Source: Bacteroidaceae bacterium (GTDB lineage Bacteria > Bacteroidota > Bacteroidia > Bacteroidales > Bacteroidaceae). From it: 64,000 bases of DNA. The notes beneath the pieces were generated by a model that had not been told where the DNA came from, ran no database searches, and saw nothing but the letters and a program-made list of their open reading frames with translations. The position numbers and the translations under genes are program-made. The stretch is from positions 1-64,000 of the forward strand of contig JAFZWQ010000032.1 in NCBI GenBank assembly GCA_017617235.1, given 5' to 3'. Positions 36,818 through 45,732 of this stretch are shown one piece after another (positions within the stretch are counted from its first letter, which is position 1; each line of letters opens with the position of its first letter).

Positions 36818-36951
36818 CTTTTCTAATAACAAATCCATAACTTTAACCTGCGGTTTTAGATACTCATGCTCGGAATAAAAAATAAATGAATTTATTTTGT
36901 ACTTCCCTCGCTTAATCGTAACTTTGTGCCATCAACACCAAACAAAACGCC
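36818..36951 (+). promoter_or_regulatory. upstream region shared with 34943-35072 (copy 2), including promoter
   Basis: Homologous to the leader at 34943. The promoter is TTTG 36896-36899 and TAACTTTG 36919-36926 (19-base spacer). The middle section between the conserved block and the -33 box has diverged (AATAAAAAATAAATGAATTT), while the block itself and the 25 bases before the ATG are conserved. Confidence 0.8.
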
Positions 36952-39900
36952 ATGAAAAGAATAGGTTTTTTCCTTGTCGCATGTCTCTATGTTATACTGG
37001 CGATTGCTCAGGAACAAACCTATGAGACCCGTGTAGTGGATGCCGACACAGGGGAGCCTATGCCCTGTGTCGGCGTTTACATTGAGACCGGACGAACCAC
37101 GCTGACGAACTTCGACGGAGAGTTCAGCATCAAAGCCGACAGCAATGAGGTGATACGCCTGACATGTATCGGTTATCGTACACTTTACTATGCATTTGCT
37201 AAACTTCCGCCTGTTGTTAGAATGGAACCACTGGCTAGCAATATGTCGGAAGTTACGATAAGAGGTTTGGAGCATCTGTTGCTAAAGGTTTCACGTTGCA
37301 TGGAAAAGGACTTCCGTCGCAAACGGACTAAGACTTCACAATACTTCTATCGCCAGACAACGGTAATCAGCCGTAAGCAAGATGTCGTCGAAACATTTAT
37401 CAAGGCACGTTCGGCGTGCAATCTCCGCAACTTGCAATTCCTGAGCGGACGACATGGAACTAGCACAGAAGAGCAATGGAAAAAATCCATCTTTGCAAAT
37501 ATGAACCTCCATCACGTACTGGAATTGGGAGTCATGACGCAGGACGTGCTGTTCTGGAAGGACCTGATTACCCCTCTACAACCCCATGGAGAGCAATTCG
37601 TGATTAGTGCCAACCGCAAAGCTGACAGAATAGCTACTATAGAACTCTACCAGAAGTATTACAACATTGATATTAAGGAAGTTACTGATGAAGGACGGCA
37701 GATACTGCGTATAAATATGCAGCGAAACGAAGATGCCGATGACAAATTGCCAATAATGACAGGCATCCTGTATGTTGATGCCAAGTCGCTGCAGACACTG
37801 TCCTTTGACGGGCAGATTGAGAATATGGTTCTGCAATTCCGCCCCAGCCAGTTAGAAAGCATTATCAACACACCCGTCAGCCTTGACCTCCACATCGATT
37901 ACCGTTATGAGCATGGTTTTGCAGAGGTGGCCGACATAGGTATGCAAATCCGCTTCGACAACTTTCAGACGCGCACGATGCTGTTTAACGTCAATGAGAA
38001 TAATCTTTTGAACCATAATGCTACACGAGTTGGCGAGAACATGTTGGCAAGCATAGACAATGTCAGCTTCGACAGCATATATTGGACAAAGAACGAAATC
38101 ATCAAGCGAACAAGGGAAGAGGAACGTATTGCTGAAGGATTCATTGAAGATAAGGAAGCCAAGATTGATTCGGCGATAACGGATTTGAATAGACGTCCAC
38201 CATTGGAGCAATTAGCCGAGCGGGCACGGCTGTTCGGGGAAAGGATACCGCAGGAGAAAGTGTATGTACAGCTGGACAATACGTGCTATTTCCTGAGCGA
38301 TACCATCTGGTTCTCCGCTTTCACACGGCGTACGAACAGCGGACGTCCGAGCCGCATCAGCCGTGTGCTGTATGCCGAGCTGTGGAACCACGACGGATAC
38401 CTAGTGGAGCGCAAGCTAGTGGAGATGCGCGACGGACGAGGTTCAGGATTCTTTGCCCTGCCCGACACGCTGTACTCGGGCTATTTCGAACTTCGTGCCT
38501 ATACGCGCTGGCAACTGAACTGGGGGCAGACGGAGCATCCGCACAGCAAGTATACGGAACGAAGTTTTTACAACAAGGCTATGGCCCACGACTTCTTCCG
38601 CGACTATGAGAAACTCTATAGCCGTGTGTTTCCCGTCTACGACAAACCCAGAGAGGAAGGCGTATTCAGCCGCGATATGACCCTGAGACCCTTACGTCGT
38701 TACTTCAAGACTGAGCCGGACAAACCAAAACTGCTTCTCTCCCTGTTTCCAGAAGGGGGAAACATGGTAGAGGGAGTACCATGCTGCGTGGCCTTCGAGG
38801 CTGCTATGCAGAATGGTGAGGCGCGGGAGGGTGAACTGCGACTGATGTGTGACGATTCGCTGGTGACTACAGCCCACACGGAACATCGCGGACGCGGCTC
38901 CTTTACATTTACTCCCATACAAGGCCGGAAATACAAGGCTTTGTTCACGTCCGATGCCGATGGAATGACGGCATCGGAGGAAATGAAGAATATTGAGACA
39001 AATGGTGTAAGCCTGCAAGTAATACGCGAGGATTCAACATGGAGAATAGATGTCAGGAGCAATCTGCCACAGCCGCTGGGAATAAGCATCATGCATGAAG
39101 GGGTCACATCGCACTTTGTCCAAATCAATAATGAAAAACTGGCTTTTAATGATGCTGAGCTGCCCGCTGGCGTGAATCAGGTGACGGTGTTCGACGGGGA
39201 GGAACATGTATGGGCCGACCGTCTGTTTTTTGTAACGAAGGAAGAACTAATGCATCCAATGCTCAGCATCTCTGGAATGAAGGAACGGTACGAGCCCTAT
39301 GAGCGGGCAGAACTGGAAGTCCATAGCCCTTCGCCTTCATCCTCCATCTCCCTCGCTGTGCGTGATGCAGCCTTACAGGACCACACCTACGACACGGGCA
39401 ACATCATGACGGAGATGCTGTTGGCAAGCGAGATTAAGGGCTTCGTGCCACAACCAGAGTGGTACTTCGAAAAAGACGACGAGGAACACCGCAGGGGACT
39501 GGAGCTGCTGATGATGACTCAAGGATGGCGGCGCTTCAATTGGCGCGACATGGCAGTGGAGGGTCAGTGGGAAATAACGCACCCCGCCGAACAGACGCAA
39601 ATGGTGACGGGAACGGTGAACAAATACGAGGCTTTTCGTATGATACCCGATTCCATAATCCCTGATTCTAAAGGCCACGGCCCCAATTATTTATTTGATA
39701 TGAATGTGTATGGACTATTTCATACTGGGAATATTGTGCATACTGATTACAATGGCAACAGAACGCTTGTTGCCGCCCCTAATATAGGGTCAGGAGAAAA
39801 TACCAGCGTGAATCAATATGAATACAATTCCATGATGGAAGCACAAAATTCCCTTGGTTCAAACAATCGGATAAGTGGAGCAGGAAGAGACCGTGTAATG

Positions 39901-41052
39901 GACAGGGCAGGACGGCTGAAAAAGGAAGTGAAAATTCATGCCGAGTTTGTCAAGCCCGATGCGCCCTCCGATAAGGAGAAATATGTCGTGGGCGAAATGA
40001 CCACCCAAAACGGTGCATTCAGGTTGGAATTCCCACACTTCTATGGAGATTGTATCTTCTTCCTTACGGCAAAGGATACAACGCTATGGAACAAACGGAT
40101 ACGAAAGTTATGGATGAAGAAATACCAGCAGCACAACTGGATACAGATGGAGGATGATGAATTCACGCGTATTCATGAGGACGCAGAGTTCTATGTCAGG
40201 CTCAACTTTCCCTATCCCCGCTGGGTGAAACCATACACTTATTACCAGATGAATGAGGCACCTTTCGCTGACAGACCACAAACAGGTGCTCCGTTGGATG
40301 ATAAGTTACTAAATGAAATAACCGTCAGAGCACGCCGAAACGGGCTTCGCAGGCTCGACCTCTCTAAGCCCGTCTACGTCATCGATGCCTACGAGGCTGC
40401 AAATGCAATTATGGATGCAGGACTGCTGAGCGATCCCTATAGCAGTACGGTGTTCTGTAATCACATTAGCCCCCCATTATTTTATGGTGATTTAGGATAT
40501 GGCAACACCAGCGAGATGGCGAATGTCCTTCCCTTGATTTACATGGGGGATATGAATATGTACCGGCTCTATGATACATCCCTGTTCTGGGACAGCGTAC
40601 GAGTGGCAGGAAAAGGCGTAATGGAGGATGCTTTGATTAACCATGACACTCAGCGGCAATACAGCCGTTTGGAATATATCGACAAAGTATACATCTACAG
40701 CGACTACTCGCCCCGGATGGAGGGTAGCAAGCGCTATGTCCAAGATGACCAGCCAAGTGTCGAGGTTTCATTGCATAAGTATCCGAACAACGAAAGGCGT
40801 GTAACTTATCGGGACCGTCGCTACATCCTGCCAGGCTTTGCCTATCAGGAGGATTTCTATCATCCCGACTATCATCGCAACCCTCCACGTGAGGGTTATA
40901 AGGACTATCGGCGCACGCTGTACTGGAATCCCGACTTGCAGCTTGATAGCGAAGGAAAGGCCCACATCTCGTTTTTCACTGGCACACGGCCTGCCCATAT
41001 CACCGTCGAAGCCAACGGAATTTCCCCCACCGGTTCCCTCCTCCACAATTAA
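36952..41052 (+). CDS. large exported protein with carboxypeptidase-regulatory and MG2-like domains
   Basis: A 1366-residue protein of the Bacteroidota group often annotated as TonB-receptor-plug or macroglobulin-like. It has a signal peptide (1-20, ending LAIAQ). A carboxypeptidase-like regulatory domain follows at about 25-95 (TRVVDADTGEPMPCVGVYIE). An alpha-macroglobulin MG2-like segment starts near residue 435 (QEKVYVQLDNTCYFLSDTIW). A TonB-plug-like segment is near 1120 (LNEITVRARRNGLRRLDLSK). The C-terminal strand-rich part has AHISFFTGTRPAHITVEANG. No barrel is present, so it is not a TonB transporter itself. It may be a surface or periplasmic partner. The leader is shared with the gene at 35073. 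There is no evident passenger-specific enzyme motif. Confidence 0.83.
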   Translation: MKRIGFFLVACLYVILAIAQEQTYETRVVDADTGEPMPCVGVYIETGRTTLTNFDGEFSIKADSNEVIRLTCIGYRTLYYAFAKLPPVVRMEPLASNMSEVTIRGLEHLLLKVSRCMEKDFRRKRTKTSQYFYRQTTVISRKQDVVETFIKARSACNLRNLQFLSGRHGTSTEEQWKKSIFANMNLHHVLELGVMTQDVLFWKDLITPLQPHGEQFVISANRKADRIATIELYQKYYNIDIKEVTDEGRQILRINMQRNEDADDKLPIMTGILYVDAKSLQTLSFDGQIENMVLQFRPSQLESIINTPVSLDLHIDYRYEHGFAEVADIGMQIRFDNFQTRTMLFNVNENNLLNHNATRVGENMLASIDNVSFDSIYWTKNEIIKRTREEERIAEGFIEDKEAKIDSAITDLNRRPPLEQLAERARLFGERIPQEKVYVQLDNTCYFLSDTIWFSAFTRRTNSGRPSRISRVLYAELWNHDGYLVERKLVEMRDGRGSGFFALPDTLYSGYFELRAYTRWQLNWGQTEHPHSKYTERSFYNKAMAHDFFRDYEKLYSRVFPVYDKPREEGVFSRDMTLRPLRRYFKTEPDKPKLLLSLFPEGGNMVEGVPCCVAFEAAMQNGEAREGELRLMCDDSLVTTAHTEHRGRGSFTFTPIQGRKYKALFTSDADGMTASEEMKNIETNGVSLQVIREDSTWRIDVRSNLPQPLGISIMHEGVTSHFVQINNEKLAFNDAELPAGVNQVTVFDGEEHVWADRLFFVTKEELMHPMLSISGMKERYEPYERAELEVHSPSPSSSISLAVRDAALQDHTYDTGNIMTEMLLASEIKGFVPQPEWYFEKDDEEHRRGLELLMMTQGWRRFNWRDMAVEGQWEITHPAEQTQMVTGTVNKYEAFRMIPDSIIPDSKGHGPNYLFDMNVYGLFHTGNIVHTDYNGNRTLVAAPNIGSGENTSVNQYEYNSMMEAQNSLGSNNRISGAGRDRVMDRAGRLKKEVKIHAEFVKPDAPSDKEKYVVGEMTTQNGAFRLEFPHFYGDCIFFLTAKDTTLWNKRIRKLWMKKYQQHNWIQMEDDEFTRIHEDAEFYVRLNFPYPRWVKPYTYYQMNEAPFADRPQTGAPLDDKLLNEITVRARRNGLRRLDLSKPVYVIDAYEAANAIMDAGLLSDPYSSTVFCNHISPPLFYGDLGYGNTSEMANVLPLIYMGDMNMYRLYDTSLFWDSVRVAGKGVMEDALINHDTQRQYSRLEYIDKVYIYSDYSPRMEGSKRYVQDDQPSVEVSLHKYPNNERRVTYRDRRYILPGFAYQEDFYHPDYHRNPPREGYKDYRRTLYWNPDLQLDSEGKAHISFFTGTRPAHITVEANGISPTGSLLHN

Positions 41053-41066
41053 TTGACTCAAAAAAA

Positions 41067-41154
41067 CTCTCACACCATCACATCTTTATTTAATTGATTG
41101 TTTATTATAAGCTTACGGCGTGATGGTTTTGTGAGAGATGGTGATGGATGTGAG
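41067..41154. repeat. inverted CTCTCACACCATCAC repeats around an AT-rich core (locus D)
   Basis: The left copy 41067-41081 is matched on the opposite strand by two tandem copies at 41120-41137 (3-base insertion) and 41141-41154 (1-base insertion, truncated). The core between is AT-rich (TTTATTTAATTGATTG and so on). The architecture is like loci A-C but smaller and imperfect, with no GC-rich module found next to it. Confidence 0.65.
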
Positions 41155-41225
41155 GGTTTTCCTATAAAAAGGGGCTGAATTATGTCCTGAGAATGTGCTT
41201 TTCCCAGATTTATTTATGCAAAAAC

Positions 41226-41256
41226 AAAGGGGATGAGTCGATTGACACATCCCCTT
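41226..41256 (-). terminator. terminator of the ilvB-ilvC operon
   Basis: On the minus strand AAGGGGATG, 12-base loop, CATCCCCTT, then TGTTTTTG. It lies 22 bases past the ilvC stop. Confidence 0.82.
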
Positions 41257-41278
41257 GATTGCTTTAATGTAGTTGTAA

Positions 41279-42322
41279 TTAGTTGTTCTCGGGACGGAGC
41301 TGACGAACAACAGCAGCGGTACGCCACATCTCGCTCTCACGCAGGGCGGCGAGTTCCTTCTCGAGACCTACACGATAGTCGGGCTTCGAGTTGCTGTCGA
41401 TGCTGATCTGAGCCTCGTGACCGCTCTTCACGCTGGCATAAAGCTTCTCAACCACAGGCTTGATGGCATCGTGGAAGGGGCCCATCCAGTCGAGGGCACC
41501 ACGCTGTGCGGTGGTAGAGCAGTTAGCATACATCCAGTCCATACCCTTCTGTGCGAACAGAGGCATCAGGCTCTGTGTCAGTTCCTCAACGGTCTCGTTG
41601 AAGGCCTCGGAGGGAGTGTGACCGTTCTCGCGCAGCACCTCGTACTGAGCCAGCAGCAGACCCTGAATAGCGCCCATCAGCGAACCACGCTCACCAGTCA
41701 GGTCACTGGTAGCCTCACGCTGGAAGGTGGTCTCGAACAGGTAACCGCTGCCGATACCGATACCCAGAGCCAAGGTGCGCTCCAGAGCGCGACCCGTGTA
41801 GTCCTGATAAACAGCGTATGAGCTGTTCAGGCCACGCCCCTCGAGGAACATCGTGCGAAGGCTGGTACCGCTACCCTTGGGGGCAACCATGATTACGTCG
41901 ATGTCCTTGGGAGGAACACAACCTGTGCGGTCGTTCCATGTGATGGCGAAACCATGAGAGAAGTACAGCGCCTTGCCAGGAGTCAGATACTGCTTCAGGG
42001 TGGGCCATACGCTCATAACGGCTGCGTCGCTCAGCAGGCACATTACGATGGTGCCCTTCTGGGCAGCCTCTTCGATGCTGAACAGCGTCTCACCAGGAAC
42101 CCAACCGTCACCGATAGCCTTCTCGAAGGTCTTACCCTGACGCTGACCAACGATAACGTTGAAGCCATTGTCGCGCAGGTTGCAAGCCTGACCAGGACCC
42201 TGTACACCATAACCGATTACGGCGATGGTCTCGTTCTTCAGCACCTCACGTGCCTTCTCCAAGGGAAACTCTTCGCGGGTCATTACTTCTTCAATGACAC
42301 CGCCAAAATTCATTTTTGCCAT
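41279..42322 (-). CDS. ilvC: ketol-acid reductoisomerase
   Basis: A 347-residue NADPH-dependent enzyme that isomerises and reduces acetolactate or acetohydroxybutyrate in valine, isoleucine and leucine synthesis. The Rossmann nucleotide site is IAVIGYGVQGPGQACNLRD at about 33-51. The Mg2+ and substrate residues lie in the knotted helical domain (DLTGERGSLMGAIQGLLLAQYE, then EAFNETVEELTQSLMPL). The length is typical for the form with a single knotted domain. It is the last gene of the ilvB operon, 50 bases after the thioesterase, and is followed by a terminator. Confidence 0.97.
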   Translation of the reverse strand: MAKMNFGGVIEEVMTREEFPLEKAREVLKNETIAVIGYGVQGPGQACNLRDNGFNVIVGQRQGKTFEKAIGDGWVPGETLFSIEEAAQKGTIVMCLLSDAAVMSVWPTLKQYLTPGKALYFSHGFAITWNDRTGCVPPKDIDVIMVAPKGSGTSLRTMFLEGRGLNSSYAVYQDYTGRALERTLALGIGIGSGYLFETTFQREATSDLTGERGSLMGAIQGLLLAQYEVLRENGHTPSEAFNETVEELTQSLMPLFAQKGMDWMYANCSTTAQRGALDWMGPFHDAIKPVVEKLYASVKSGHEAQISIDSNSKPDYRVGLEKELAALRESEMWRTAAVVRQLRPENN

Positions 42323-42372
42323 GTTAATTTAATTTTAATTAGACGTTATTTCGATATTACGGTATTCCGTTA

Positions 42373-43119
42373 TTACGAGGCGAAACGCACCTTGGCCTGA
42401 CAGACAACCTCGCCTTCGTTCTTACGAACCTCCACATCGGTCTCGTTCTCGTCGACCTCCTGAATGTAGAATGAGAGGCTGTCCCCCAGATAGCTCTCCG
42501 TTTTATAGGCAATCTCGAAACGCTGGAGGCGTTGGTTGCGGAAGCGTTCGATGGGGAACAAGTCGAGGATATGCTCGATGTACTTTATCGAGTTGATATG
42601 CCCGTTGATGTCCACATCCGAGTAATACGTGTCGATGGTGCGCACCAGCTTTGGGTCGCGGAAACGGAAGCGGCCGTGTCCATCTATGGGACACAGTTTC
42701 TCCGTCTCGGGCACGATATACCTGACGATATCACCATTGTAGAGGGTGAGCAGGTCGCACGGTTTGCGTGTCTCGGTATCAATCATCGCCCAGATGCTGC
42801 GTGCATAACCGTAGGCCGTGCCGTCCTCGCGCAAAATGGAGAAGTTACGGTTGGTAAATAGCTTGATTACGCTTTCCACCCACGTTTCGATGCTTCCCCG
42901 TTCGCATTGGCGAGGCATATCCTCCAACTCGATGGACAAACGGCTCAGCACCCAGGTATGGTTCGTTTCGTTCAATGCACCTATCCCCCACCCGCGACGC
43001 TGACTGTGGTTGCCGGCAGCGTTGAGAAGGTGATTTCCGAGAATACCGAGGAACATGCGACCGGAAAAGTCCACATGGAACGGCTCGACGTAGAAAGGAT
43101 AACTATCTATTTTCTCCAT
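42373..43119 (-). CDS. acyl-ACP thioesterase-like protein
   Basis: A 248-residue double-hotdog protein of the FatA/FatB-like acyl-ACP thioesterase family, which releases fatty acids from acyl carrier protein. The first hotdog (1-130) has HVDFSGRMFLGILGNHLLNA and VLSRLSIELEDMPRQCERG. The second starts at about 155 with the catalytic Asn/His region SDVDINGHINSIKYIEHILD. It overlaps ilvN by 17 bases, so it is translationally coupled within the ilv operon. This placement between ilvN and ilvC is seen in other Bacteroidota. One reading is that it supplies or controls branched-chain acyl products, but that is inference. Confidence 0.9.
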   Translation of the reverse strand: MEKIDSYPFYVEPFHVDFSGRMFLGILGNHLLNAAGNHSQRRGWGIGALNETNHTWVLSRLSIELEDMPRQCERGSIETWVESVIKLFTNRNFSILREDGTAYGYARSIWAMIDTETRKPCDLLTLYNGDIVRYIVPETEKLCPIDGHGRFRFRDPKLVRTIDTYYSDVDINGHINSIKYIEHILDLFPIERFRNQRLQRFEIAYKTESYLGDSLSFYIQEVDENETDVEVRKNEGEVVCQAKVRFAS

Positions 43120-43768
43120 CTCTCAGTCTTTCCATTTCCTCGAGGTACTTGTCGAGGCGTTCAGTGGTACTCTTGGTTACTGCTATGCGGCCAGAGCGTA
43201 CGAACTGCAGGACAACACCCAGTGCGTTCAGTTCCTGGAAGAGCGAAAGGATGTCTTCCGTCATTCCTTTCTTCTCGATGATGCTATAGGTGGGGTTCAC
43301 CTCCACGATGCGTGCCCCATGCTTACGAACGATGCGCGAGACATCCTTGTTCTCTAGAATCATTGGAGTGTTTACCTTAATGAGGCAGGCCTCGAGGATA
43401 AATATCTCGTCGTCCGTGAAGTAGTGAGCCTGCAGGACGTCAATCTTCTTCTCCATCTGCTTGGTCAGCATCTTCGCCATCTCCTCTGTGCAATAGCAGG
43501 TGATGGTGTACTTGTGCACGCCCGGCGTGGAGGATGCACACACGTTCAGGCTCTCGATGTTGACCTGACGACGTGTGAACACTGCAGTAATCTGGTTCAG
43601 TATGCCCGCGAAGTTCTCACTATAGATAAGCATGGTGTACAAGGTTTCGCCCTTGTACTGCATATCGCAGCGTCCGCATTTGTCGCAGTCGCCACACTGA
43701 GCAGACCCCTTCCCCATCCCTTCCCGGGGGCAGGGTGTGTTTACACTTGTAGTTTTATTTTGATCCAT
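43103..43768 (-). CDS. ilvN: acetolactate synthase regulatory (small) subunit
   Basis: Up to 221 residues. This is the regulatory subunit that confers valine feedback on the ilvB product. The ACT domain starts at about residue 43 (LYTMLIYSENFAGILNQITA, FTRRQVNIESLNVCAS) and a second ALS-ss-C domain follows (about 115-200, with ACLIKVNTPMIL and SRIVRKHGARIVEVN). The N-terminal 36 residues are an unusual extension with a CxxCxxCxxC cluster (QCGDCDKCGRCD, residues 24-35). If translation starts at Met36 (43663) the protein would have the usual length. Reading of this extension is uncertain, but its codons look coding. It lies 50 bases after ilvB. Confidence 0.92.
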   Translation of the reverse strand: MDQNKTTSVNTPCPREGMGKGSAQCGDCDKCGRCDMQYKGETLYTMLIYSENFAGILNQITAVFTRRQVNIESLNVCASSTPGVHKYTITCYCTEEMAKMLTKQMEKKIDVLQAHYFTDDEIFILEACLIKVNTPMILENKDVSRIVRKHGARIVEVNPTYSIIEKKGMTEDILSLFQELNALGVVLQFVRSGRIAVTKSTTERLDKYLEEMERLRDGENR

Positions 43769-43818
43769 GATTCTTTATTCTTTATATTTCCTCCCCTCGG
43801 GGAGGATAGGAGGGGGCA

Positions 43819-45516
43819 TTATTTGATTTCCAGCATCATTTCGTCGACGTTGGCTCCAGGAGGCGTCATCGGCAGAACGTTATCCTCCTCCTTTACAGCC
43901 ACCTGCAACAAGAATGCCCCCGGTGTATCCAGCATTTCCTTGATGGCACCGGCGAGGTCCTTGCGGTCAACCACCGTGCGCGACGGAATGCCGTATGCCG
44001 TGCATATTCCCTCGTAGTCGGGATTGAGCATGGGAGTGAACGAGTATCGTTTGTTGAAGAACAGATACTGCCACTGGCGCACGTTGCCCAGAAAGTTGTT
44101 GTTCAGGAGAATAATCTTCACGGGACATTTCTGTTCCATGATGGTTCCCAGCTCCTGGATGGTCATTTGCAAGCCGCCGTCGCCAACGAACAGACATACG
44201 GTACGCTCCGGAGCTCCGAAGGTGGCACCGATGGCTGCTGGCAGACCGAATCCCATGGTTCCGCATCCGCCAGAGGTTACGACGCTGCGGCCCTGGGTAT
44301 ATTGGAAGTAGCGACAGCCGAACATCTGGTTCTGCCCTACGTCAGTAACCATGATGGCCCGCTTTTGGGTAGCATCGCTAACGGCACGCACCACCTCGCC
44401 CATCAACAAAGGTCCCTCGGTGGGATGGATGGCACGTTCTATGACCATCTCCCTTTCCTTGTCCCAATAGGGACGGAATCCCTCTATCCAAGCTGTATGG
44501 CGCTGTTCCTTCATCAGGGCAGTCACGCGGGCAAGTGTCGCTTTGCAGTCACCTACCACAGCCACATCCACGCTCACGTTCTTGTTTATCTCGCTGGGGT
44601 CGATATCGAAGTGTATCACCTTAGCCTGCTTGGCATAGGTGTCGAGGTTTCCCGTTACGCGGTCGTCGAAGCGCATGCCAACGGCAATGAGCAGGTCGCA
44701 GCGGTTCGTCATGACGTTAGGCGCCAGGTTGCCGTGCATACCCAACATGCCCACATTCAGGGGATGATCGGAAGGCAGGGCCGAAAGTCCAAGCAGCGTA
44801 CATCCGGCAGGCATGTCTGCCTTCTCGATGAATTGGCGCAGTTCCTCGCGCGCATCGCCCAGCTCCACACCTTGTCCCACCAGGACGAGGGGGCGCTCGG
44901 CCTTATTTATCAGGTCTGCAGCCTCGCGGATGGTCTCGTCGGTAGGCACGGGCACAGGACGATAGCTGCGGATGAAGTCCACTTTCGCAGGTTCGTACTC
45001 CACCAAACCCGTCTGGGCGTTTTTCGCAAAGTCCAGAACCACAGGACCTGGTCTTCCGCTCTTGGCAATATAGAATGCACGGCTCACGGCCCACGCTACG
45101 TCCTCAGCTTTGCGAATCTGGAAGGCCCATTTGGTGATGGGTTGTGTAACGCCGATTACATCGACCTCCTGGAAAGCATCGGTGCCCAACATGGCGGCAC
45201 CCACCTGACCACAGATGACTACCATCGGGGTGGAATCTATCATGGCATCGGCGATGCCCGTGATGGTGTTCATTGCCCCAGGTCCGCTGGTGGCGATGAC
45301 TACGCCCACACGTCCGCTCACTCGGGCATAGCCCTGCGCTGCATGGGCTGCACCCTGTTCGTGGCGCACCAGTATATGATGCAGGGTTTTGCGGTGGTCG
45401 TACAAAGCATCGTAGGTGGGCATAATGGCTCCACCCGGATATCCAAACAGCACGTCAACGCCCTCTGCCTCGAGACTTCTCATCAAGGCCTCGGCACCTG
45501 TGATTTTCTCTTTCAT
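43819..45516 (-). CDS. ilvB: acetolactate synthase catalytic (large) subunit
   Basis: A 565-residue thiamine-diphosphate enzyme that condenses pyruvate (or pyruvate with 2-oxobutyrate) in branched-chain amino acid synthesis. The N-terminal PYR domain includes VLFGYPGGAIMPTYDAL and the catalytic Glu in RHEQGAAHAAQGYAR (about residue 51). The FAD-binding middle domain follows. The C-terminal ThDP motif is GDGGLQMTIQELGTIMEQKC, then ILLNNNFLGNVRQWQ (the GDG...NN pattern). The length is standard. It is the first gene behind a strong promoter at 45542-45573 and is cotranscribed with ilvN, the thioesterase and ilvC. Confidence 0.97.
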   Translation of the reverse strand: MKEKITGAEALMRSLEAEGVDVLFGYPGGAIMPTYDALYDHRKTLHHILVRHEQGAAHAAQGYARVSGRVGVVIATSGPGAMNTITGIADAMIDSTPMVVICGQVGAAMLGTDAFQEVDVIGVTQPITKWAFQIRKAEDVAWAVSRAFYIAKSGRPGPVVLDFAKNAQTGLVEYEPAKVDFIRSYRPVPVPTDETIREAADLINKAERPLVLVGQGVELGDAREELRQFIEKADMPAGCTLLGLSALPSDHPLNVGMLGMHGNLAPNVMTNRCDLLIAVGMRFDDRVTGNLDTYAKQAKVIHFDIDPSEINKNVSVDVAVVGDCKATLARVTALMKEQRHTAWIEGFRPYWDKEREMVIERAIHPTEGPLLMGEVVRAVSDATQKRAIMVTDVGQNQMFGCRYFQYTQGRSVVTSGGCGTMGFGLPAAIGATFGAPERTVCLFVGDGGLQMTIQELGTIMEQKCPVKIILLNNNFLGNVRQWQYLFFNKRYSFTPMLNPDYEGICTAYGIPSRTVVDRKDLAGAIKEMLDTPGAFLLQVAVKEEDNVLPMTPPGANVDEMMLEIK

Positions 45517-45541
45517 TCCTTTTACCTTATATTATCAGCTG

Positions 45542-45573
45542 CAAAGGTACTACAAAATAACAACATAGCCAAA
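45542..45573 (-). promoter_or_regulatory. ilvB operon promoter
   Basis: On the minus strand TACCTTTG (45542-45549) and TTTG (45570-45573) with a 20-base spacer; the ilvB ATG follows within about 26 bases. Confidence 0.75.
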
Positions 45574-45582
45574 AATACACCG

Positions 45583-45613
45583 CCCCGAATTACTTTTTGT
45601 AAGTAATTCAGGG
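45583..45613 (-). terminator. hairpin between ilvD and ilvB
   Basis: CCCCGAATTACTT (45583-45595) pairs with AAGTAATTCAGGG (45601-45613), one mismatch, short loop. On the minus strand it is followed by CGGTGTATTTTTGG. It lies 120 bases past ilvD and just upstream of the ilvB -33 box, so it could end ilvD transcripts or be a regulatory hairpin. Confidence 0.6.
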
Positions 45614-45644
45614 CAGAAAGGTTATGATTTTATGTTTTTTGAGG

Positions 45645-45690
45645 CTAATCGGGGATTATCCGCACGTTCCCTCCATCGTGCAGAGCACTG
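45645..45690 (-). pseudogene. duplicated remnant of the ilvD 3' end
   Basis: On the minus strand this reads SALHDGGNVRIIPD followed by a stop, next to the real ilvD ending (RGGVRIIND, stop). The 21-base blocks 45645-45665 and 45733-45753 match at 18 positions. The frame is not open upstream of the remnant, so it is not a gene. It probably comes from a local duplication or a replaced dehydratase C-terminus. Confidence 0.6.
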
Positions 45691-45732
45691 CACTCCCCGG
45701 CTTAGCGGCACGGATTGACATCTAGTCAATCC

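Larger units (their letters stand above)
36258..36951. other. 694-base gap with composite repeat element (locus C) and duplicated leader
   Basis: Holds a terminator (36270-36296), 22-base inverted arms (36356-36377 and 36581-36602) around a long AT-rich core, an inverted copy of the GC-rich palindromic module (36657-36688, with related AGCGTTGTGACGCTC sequence to 36735), a short AATTGAAAATTG repeat (36784-36799) and the leader of the next gene from 36818. No coding frame is supported. Confidence 0.75.

Noticed and set aside
45614..45732. Riboswitch or leader-peptide attenuator before ilvB
   Set aside because: The hairpin at 45583-45613 lies upstream of the ilvB promoter, not in its leader, and I see no run of Val/Leu/Ile codons in a short leader frame.
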